Assembly: GCF_009017415.1 (NCBI RefSeq)
Contig: NC_092406.1
Location: 868,001-932,000, forward strand
Source: Aspergillus flavus
Taxonomy: Eukaryota; Ascomycota; Eurotiomycetes; Eurotiales; Aspergillaceae
Direction: 5' to 3'
Length of the DNA stretch: 64,000 bases
Made by a program: the position numbers and the translations under genes. Below are positions 58,479-64,000 of the stretch, one piece after another; within the stretch, counting starts at the first letter, position 1, and each line of letters opens with the position of its first letter. The notes below the pieces were generated by a model. The model searched no databases, was not told where the DNA came from, and saw only the letters and a program-made list of their open reading frames with translations.

Positions 58479-60659
58479 CTAGACAAAAGACACATTCGTG
58501 CTTACAGCACCTCCATCACCAGCAAATGATGCCACTTGCAGTTGAATTTGGTTCGTCCGGAGGGTGAACGTGCCCGCTTTCCATTGCTGTAACGGCCTGG
58601 TAGAAGCCAAGAATCTCATCTTAGTCTTCTGCCCAACATCCAGGTCCACAGGGGCAAAGCCAAGCAGCACGCGAGTTGGGAAATCTGGAATATTTGTCAC
58701 GGCATATGCCTGTGCGATGAACCGTCCAGGTCTGCGCCCAGTGTTCTGTACATTGACTGCAACTTGAATGGACTCCTTATCGACACTCTCGGCGATTATA
58801 TTGTCTACCGCAAATGTTGTGTACGACAGCCCAAATCCGAGTGGAAACTCGGCCTTGACCCCCAGCTTATCGAGCATATGCTGCCCAAACCACCGGTCAT
58901 AGTAGATCTCAGCTGCATTTCGATTAAAGAAGGGCAGATACGCCTCACTCGTCGGAATGGAGAACGGAAGCCTGCCACTCGCATCGACCTTTCCCAGAAG
59001 CACGTCCCCAAGACCATGCCCACCTTCACTACCACTGTACCAGCTAATCAGGAGGGCGGGCACTCTATCTTTCCATGACTCCATAATCACGGCACCCGCA
59101 GTAATGACAGACACAATTGTACGGGGATTGTGGGCAGTGACTGCGGATATCAACTTCTCATCCTCCTCGCGGAGTCTTAGCGAGTTCCGATCGCCACCAG
59201 CGCCAGCCTTGATCCCGCCATTGCCTCCTTTATCGGAATTACCCTCAAAGATATCGAGAGTCTCGCGCTCTTCCGCGGTAGTCGCAGGTGGAAGCGTGTC
59301 CCGCAGGGCTGGATTATCCTGAAGAGCAGGCACAACGTACTCGCCTTCGTCCTCATGGGTGTAGCCCACAATGCAGATCACCACGTCGACCTGGGAAGCA
59401 AGCTGCTCGGCTTTAGCAACTGAATCCGCAAAAAGGACTTCTGTACCTGGCAGCGCTGCTTTGATGCCGTCGAGTGGCGTGACTACCCCAGGCGGAAACA
59501 CTTGGGACGATCCCTTATCCCCTGTGTTGGCAATGTTCGCTAGGCGACCAACCACGGCAACACGAGACAAAGATTCGGCCTGAAGTGGAAGAACAGCCTT
59601 GTCATCGACAGTGTCATTCTTCAAGAGGACCATAGACCGAGCAGCGACCTCACGCGCCAGTGCTCGGTGCTCATCGCAGAACACCACATCGCGGCTGGGT
59701 TGGCTATCTTCCGTACGCACGGTAAACTCGATCTGCTTCCGAAGGATCCTCTCACAAGCTCGATCGACATATTTCCAGTCCAGCTCTCCAGATTCTAAAG
59801 CCCGTGGAAGCTTCCTAGCTCTCTGTTGTCTGAACGGGGCCTCGATGTCCAGTCCATTCTTGACAGATGCTGCCGCGTCGCGTAAGCCGAAGATGAAATC
59901 GGACATCACTAACCCATCGAATCCCCACTGATCCCGTAGAATCTCTGTCAGCAAATGTCGGTTCTGCCCAGCCCATTCGCCATTGACAGAATTATACGAC
60001 GACATTACGGCCGCCACACCCCCCTCAACAATGCGTCGGAAATGCGCCAGGTAGACTTCATGCAATACCGCCTCCTCCACACTCACGTCGACGCGAAACC
60101 GAGCATTCTCCATCGAGTTCAACGCATAGTGCTTCACACACGCCATTACATGTTTCTGCACACTCTGTGTCAGCGCCAATCCGAATTCTCCCAGAAGAAG
60201 CGGATCCTCCCCGTAGGTCTCTTGAATGCGACCCCAGGCGGGATGCCGCGGAAGATTCACGCAGACGCCGGCGAAGTAGTTGGCGCCTTGGGCTTTGGCT
60301 TCGCGACCAATGGCATCCCCCACGCGACGCTCCAACTCAACATCCCAAGTGGCGCCCCGAGCCATGGGGACTGGGAAGGCCGTCGAACTTCCCATGACCA
60401 CGCCCCTGGGGCCGTCAGTGAACTTGATCCCCGGGATGTGTTTCCGGGGGATCGCTCCATGGACGTATGGAGTTCGGTTGTAGCGGTCGCATAGAATCGA
60501 GCGTAAACCGGGCCAGAATTCGACGTCGCCATCGAGGAGGGAAAGGCGTTCCTCTTTTGTCAGTTGGGATAGAAGTATTTGCGTTGTTTCGACCAGAGAC
60601 TGGCCAGCTTTGACGTCGGTGATGGCGTCGTTGAATGTATACTCTCCGTGGGATCCCAT
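58479..60659 (-). CDS. GH3 beta-glucosidase-like enzyme, intracellular
   Basis: Single exon, 726 aa. GH3 N-domain with FTDGPRGV, KHY (176-178) and the nucleophile Asp254 in GLVMSDF. The C-domain has GDKGSSQVFPPG and VGYTHEDEGE, and the fibronectin-III-like tail begins near FPLGFGLSYTTF. There is no PA14 insert and no signal peptide, so it is a cytosolic exo-glycosidase, length within the family range. The substrate may be beta-glucosides or short oligosaccharides brought in by transporters. It sits directly upstream of the Zn2Cys6 gene on the same strand, 130 bp apart, with a decayed sugar transporter on its other side. Confidence 0.95.
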   Translation of the reverse strand: MGSHGEYTFNDAITDVKAGQSLVETTQILLSQLTKEERLSLLDGDVEFWPGLRSILCDRYNRTPYVHGAIPRKHIPGIKFTDGPRGVVMGSSTAFPVPMARGATWDVELERRVGDAIGREAKAQGANYFAGVCVNLPRHPAWGRIQETYGEDPLLLGEFGLALTQSVQKHVMACVKHYALNSMENARFRVDVSVEEAVLHEVYLAHFRRIVEGGVAAVMSSYNSVNGEWAGQNRHLLTEILRDQWGFDGLVMSDFIFGLRDAAASVKNGLDIEAPFRQQRARKLPRALESGELDWKYVDRACERILRKQIEFTVRTEDSQPSRDVVFCDEHRALAREVAARSMVLLKNDTVDDKAVLPLQAESLSRVAVVGRLANIANTGDKGSSQVFPPGVVTPLDGIKAALPGTEVLFADSVAKAEQLASQVDVVICIVGYTHEDEGEYVVPALQDNPALRDTLPPATTAEERETLDIFEGNSDKGGNGGIKAGAGGDRNSLRLREEDEKLISAVTAHNPRTIVSVITAGAVIMESWKDRVPALLISWYSGSEGGHGLGDVLLGKVDASGRLPFSIPTSEAYLPFFNRNAAEIYYDRWFGQHMLDKLGVKAEFPLGFGLSYTTFAVDNIIAESVDKESIQVAVNVQNTGRRPGRFIAQAYAVTNIPDFPTRVLLGFAPVDLDVGQKTKMRFLASTRPLQQWKAGTFTLRTNQIQLQVASFAGDGGAVSTNVSFV

Positions 60660-60976
60660 TTTGATTAAAGTTTCTGAAGGTGTAGTTGCGTAGTTTCGGA
60701 TCTGTTCATATGTTACGATTTATATTTACATGGTAGCAATAGCAAAAGGTGGGGTGTGGATGCCAAGGAGCTTTCATGCATGGTGGTGGAGCATTAATTC
60801 CGATACTCCGCGGCTCTTTAGCCAAAATGTGTCGCATTTACCCATCACCTCAATGAAAGTAGAGCAAGATCATAACTCCCGACAACGAATATTACAGGCA
60901 ATATCTATGGAAATATTGCAGCCCAGTCAGTGTCACTTAAAAAAAAAAATAAATAAGCGCATAAATGTAAGTAGGG

Positions 60977-61270
60977 CTACATACTAGTCACGAGCTCCCC
61001 ATCTTTCAGTGGCACCCGACTACAAAACAAAACATCTATCTCTTCATACGGCTTCCCCTTCAGCTCAGGGATATAGAAGAAACACACCAGTGTCGTGACC
61101 AACGATATTCCACCAAGAATAAATCCCACCTTTCTTCTAGATTCTATGCCCACAAGTTACTTATTCCATAGCCTAGTGGGAAAAGGAGATGCTCATCATG
61201 ACACTCCTAAGCCCCAGGCCCCTTGATAGCTTCCAGCTCGACATGCTCAACAGATACTTTCCTCTGATCT
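60977..61270 (-). pseudogene. Collapsed sugar-transporter relic (maltose-permease-like)
   Basis: The minus strand carries GFILGGISLVTTLVCFFYIP, ELKGKPYEEIDVLF and a C-terminal DGELVTSM stop at 60977. This is the last helix and tail of an alpha-glucoside/maltose-type MFS permease. Directly upstream (61190-61270), KVSVEHVELEAIKGPGA and DEHLLFPL resemble the N-terminus of the same family, separated by a stop. The roughly 450 central residues are missing, so most of the gene was deleted. Confidence 0.65.
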
Positions 61271-61870
61271 AACGTGATAAACTTTGGTAAAGATCATAAT
61301 GGTGTAGAAAAGTTCACAACACTGATAAATCCGTTACTAGGAGGCCAACCACCAGATGTATATGTATCCCCTCCCTAATTATCTGCATATAAAGAAGCAT
61401 AAACCGTAAGACCAGCTAATAGCTAACCTAAAGTGGTGCAGATAGTCATTAGGCATTTTCCCTGGTCTTGGCTGCGATCATACTCACAAATAACCCTAAT
61501 GCTTCCCGATACTCCGCATGCCCGGTCGACCTCCACACTTCATCTATCCCGACACTCCGCGACAATCCTAGAGTGTCCTCGAACATATCATATCAGGTTG
61601 TCATGGTCATACGATGCTCCCTCAGATCGAGACACACCGGCAACCCTCTTGTCACTATACCAACCCATATACGTCTAGAAAGATGTATTGTAGTATACAT
61701 CCACCATTACAGCTTTGCTGTTACACGCTAGTAGGTGAATCTGGCGGACTTTTTTCACTGTTTGAAGGTTATAGTTAGGCTACGGTAAGGGGCTTAGAGG
61801 GATATAACAATCGATGTGTATATTTAGATTATCACAAGTGCGAACTCTCCAGTGTACCTATCACCTAGGA
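61271..61870. other. Gene-free spacer
   Basis: 600 bp of AT-rich sequence with no recognised feature. Confidence 0.4.
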
Positions 61871-63334
61871 CTAGTTTAATGTTGAGTACACAAACTTTTC
61901 GAACTCTGTAAGCAGCTGAACAGACTTCTGATCACCCATCGGTACAAGCTGAGACAGATATATGCCCGCGACGCCATATTCAATATCGATCCACTAAATT
62001 AACCCAAGAGTGAGCGAGAACCTTCATCTCATTTAGCACTGATTGACTTACCCAGTAACAATTAGGTATACCGGACCAGGTGAGTGAATTCACTCCACGT
62101 CGCTCAGGGACAGCAGCGATATTAACAAGACCACCAAGCCCAAAGCTGACAGACACGTCACTTGGCACAGCATTCCAGATTGCATTTCGGACAAATACTG
62201 GGTACTCGTCCGGTTTGTCGAGGCCAACGTTATTTTCCAATTGAGGCTGGAACATGATCTTGATAGTCTCCGGTCGGAGCAGCTTCTCGGTAAGAACGCC
62301 GTGGTAGATCTTGAGCATCTCGTTGACTGTCGCGTAGAGACCACCACCACCTTGCCCTTCTGCAACGGGGTTGGGCATTACAGGATTCTTTTCCTCTTCC
62401 AGGCTCTGACCGACTCTCTGCCAGTTCTTGGCCTTCCGCGCGCGAAGGTCCTCTCGTTGGTCGAGATGAAAGGTAATGTCGTTGGCCGAAACGACGTCGA
62501 ATATATGGCGTTTCATGTATTCCCCAAGCTTCATGGACGTGACCCGCTCGACCTTTAATTTCGTATCGTCAGTCCCGAACCCTTAGCAGGCCAGATTATC
62601 CAGGGCTTACCGCGACCCCGGCCCAATCAAGGCTTGGTGAATACAGCCAGCGCTTGCCAGGTTCGAACAGCAGGAAAGGGTGATACGACTCTTTCTGGAT
62701 ACTCTATCAGCTATGCAAATCAGGCTCTGGGGCATTTACTTACAACTGTCTGCTGGATCAACGGCCGTTCGCCCTGCAGTTGTTGGTAACGAGTAAGAAG
62801 CGGGTGCATGAACACATATGCCATGCCACTGGAGTGAGTCAACATTTGCCTGAGAGCCATTAGCACGTCAATCTAATCTATCACCACTAAGGACGCAGTA
62901 TGAAGACTACTTGCCGAAGGGTAATGGCCTTGGTGGCCGGTCGAAAGATGGGCTCATCCTTCTCATTGAACCCCGTTAAGATCTGGGGATCTTGCCACTC
63001 CGGTAGCACTTTACCTATGTCGGAATCTAGGTCTAGTTGCCCTTTCTCCACACACTGCATCACAGCAATGGTAGTCACAAACTTCGTGAGGGAGGCGATC
63101 CAATGTACGGCATCAGTGTCCGCAATGTCCGCAGTGTCATCGCCAAAAGCCTTGGTATAGCGGAAGGACCCTTGATCGTTGGTTGTTAGCACTCGTGGCG
63201 TATTGATAGCACTTGGACGTTCTAGGATTTATACCATCTCTGTTAATAGCGCCCAACGTGACCCGAGGCAGGGGCTGCTTGTCTTCTGCAGATTGGTGGC
63301 GGAGAGAATTGACGGTTTCATCGAACGAAGTCAT
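61871..63334 (-). CDS. Beta-lactamase-fold serine hydrolase (class C / LovD-like esterase family)
   Basis: Penicillin-binding-protein-like hydrolase or acyltransferase. Exon 1, 63334-63235, ends at GAINRDG. A 64 nt intron leads to SFRYTKAFGDDTADIADTDAVHW. The catalytic SxxK is SLTK in IASLTKFVTTIAVMQ. The second motif is YSP in WLYSPSLDWAGVA, the usual Tyr of YxN. MLTHSSGMAYVF precedes it. The last intron (61994-62051) joins NCYW to WIDIEYGVAGIYLSQLVPMG. The two middle splices (near 62890 and 62750) are approximate; one donor, GTAGTC, gives a very short intron. The group includes esterases and polyketide acyltransferases such as LovD. No partner gene indicates the substrate. Confidence 0.85.
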
Positions 63335-64000
63335 GGTGACAAACCAGCTTCTGAGTGCTGGCGAGGAGGGTGTGTTAAATTAATTATTCGCGACCTAGTC
63401 CATTCGTGTGTAGGGCTGTCTTCTAGAGACTAATCTACCAAACTTCTTCAACGGCATTTAAAGATCTATTTAATAACCCTGAACTCCGCAGACGAGGGCG
63501 GGGCCCATCAGTCTAGAATGTGTGCGTAAATGACGGTTCACAAGCCTACGACAGGAACTCATATTGAATATTTTCCAGGCATGGTAGCGAGAATCCTTCG
63601 CCCCAGGCCAACTTCCGCTACATGAAGTGGTTGGAGGCCGTCCCGCGCTACCGTTATATCTCTAGTTTAGACCTGTGGATAGTCACAGCTAGTGCACGCC
63701 AGTGCGCACAGCCCCGAACCAACTGCCGAAGTTCTTTTCCCACGTATTGAGATCGCGAACTTCGGCTATTTTAGCAACCGTCAAATGATTGATTTATTGG
63801 TTTTTATTGTATGTACCCCAGCATGTGACCGAGGCGGCTTTACTCAGACTCGGGAGGGCATCACACTAACAACTGGTAAGAGATCATACGGAACATGATA
63901 TAAGCTTATACAACAGCACTCATAGGTTTGCTTTCCCGACAGTTATTTTTGCGCAGGGCGTTTGATGGCAGCAAATTTTATGCTGCTTCTTGGGGTCGCG
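63335..64000. other. Right-edge gene-free sequence
   Basis: No gene recognised up to the window edge. It contains a perfect inverted repeat at 63725-63766. Confidence 0.4.
63725..63766. repeat. Perfect 10 bp inverted repeat, 22 bp spacer
   Basis: GCCGAAGTTC (63725-63734) and GAACTTCGGC (63757-63766). It could be a protein-binding site or a small cruciform. Too long a loop for a typical terminator. Confidence 0.6.

Noticed and set aside
59955..60494. 179-codon plus-strand frame opposite the GH3 gene
   Set aside because: Shadow of a GC-rich coding region; the minus-strand GH3 is unambiguous.
25158..60659. Including the GH3 gene in the uronate cluster
   Set aside because: It lies about 20 kb away across decayed DNA and has its own adjacent regulator; no evidence links it.
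63692..63898. 68-codon frame near the right edge as the start of a next gene
   Set aside because: No splice sites or homology; the inverted repeat lies inside it.
1..64000. CRISPR arrays, rRNA or tRNA genes, bacterial-type operons and ribosome binding sites
   Set aside because: No regularly spaced repeats or tRNA box patterns were found, and the introns show this is fungal nuclear DNA.

Overview
The window reads as nuclear DNA of a filamentous ascomycete (Pezizomycotina), most likely Eurotiales such as Aspergillus or Penicillium. Almost every gene becomes continuous only after removal of 46-80 nt introns with GT..AG borders and CTRAC/CTAAC branch sites. Five Zn2Cys6 regulators, LaeA-type methyltransferase, Ayg1-type hydrolase, CreA-type SYGGRG sites and long AT-rich spacers also fit that group. 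The genus is an inference. No tRNA, rRNA, CRISPR array or intact transposon was seen. Exon joins were worked out by hand, and for most genes the summed exon lengths divide by three.

Layout: 0-16.5 kb holds a methyltransferase tail, a patatin-like phospholipase, a Zn2Cys6 regulator, an Ost-alpha-type membrane protein, a secreted FAD/BBE oxidase, a protein made of two copies of one unknown domain, and a PQ-loop membrane protein. 16.8-23.6 kb holds an F-box pseudogene and a small amide-use module: M20 amidohydrolase and amidase share a divergent promoter, with a Zn2Cys6 regulator next to them.

25-38.4 kb is the most striking part. It holds an MFS sugar transporter, a DUF2264 protein, a Zn2Cys6 regulator, a GH88 unsaturated glucuronyl hydrolase, a secreted alginate/glucuronan-lyase-type protein and a secreted parallel beta-helix protein. 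The logic is secreted lyases, import of unsaturated oligosaccharides, then cytosolic release of unsaturated uronic acid and further hydrolysis. It looks like a fungal polysaccharide-utilisation locus for a glucuronic-acid polymer. CreA-type sites, and an 11-mer shared by two of its promoters, fit common regulation.

38.7-49.7 kb is accessory and decayed: a SnoaL-like protein, a sulfotransferase-like pseudogene, an F-box protein, small unknown genes, a complete Ayg1-type hydrolase without a polyketide synthase nearby, and fragments of a P450 and an amidohydrolase lying head to tail. 50-64 kb holds a DHA-type MFS transporter, an FAD monooxygenase, a Zn2Cys6 regulator that appears frameshifted, an intracellular GH3 glycosidase, a collapsed sugar-transporter relic and a beta-lactamase-fold hydrolase. 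The number of broken genes and long gene-poor gaps suggests a fast-changing accessory, possibly subtelomeric region.
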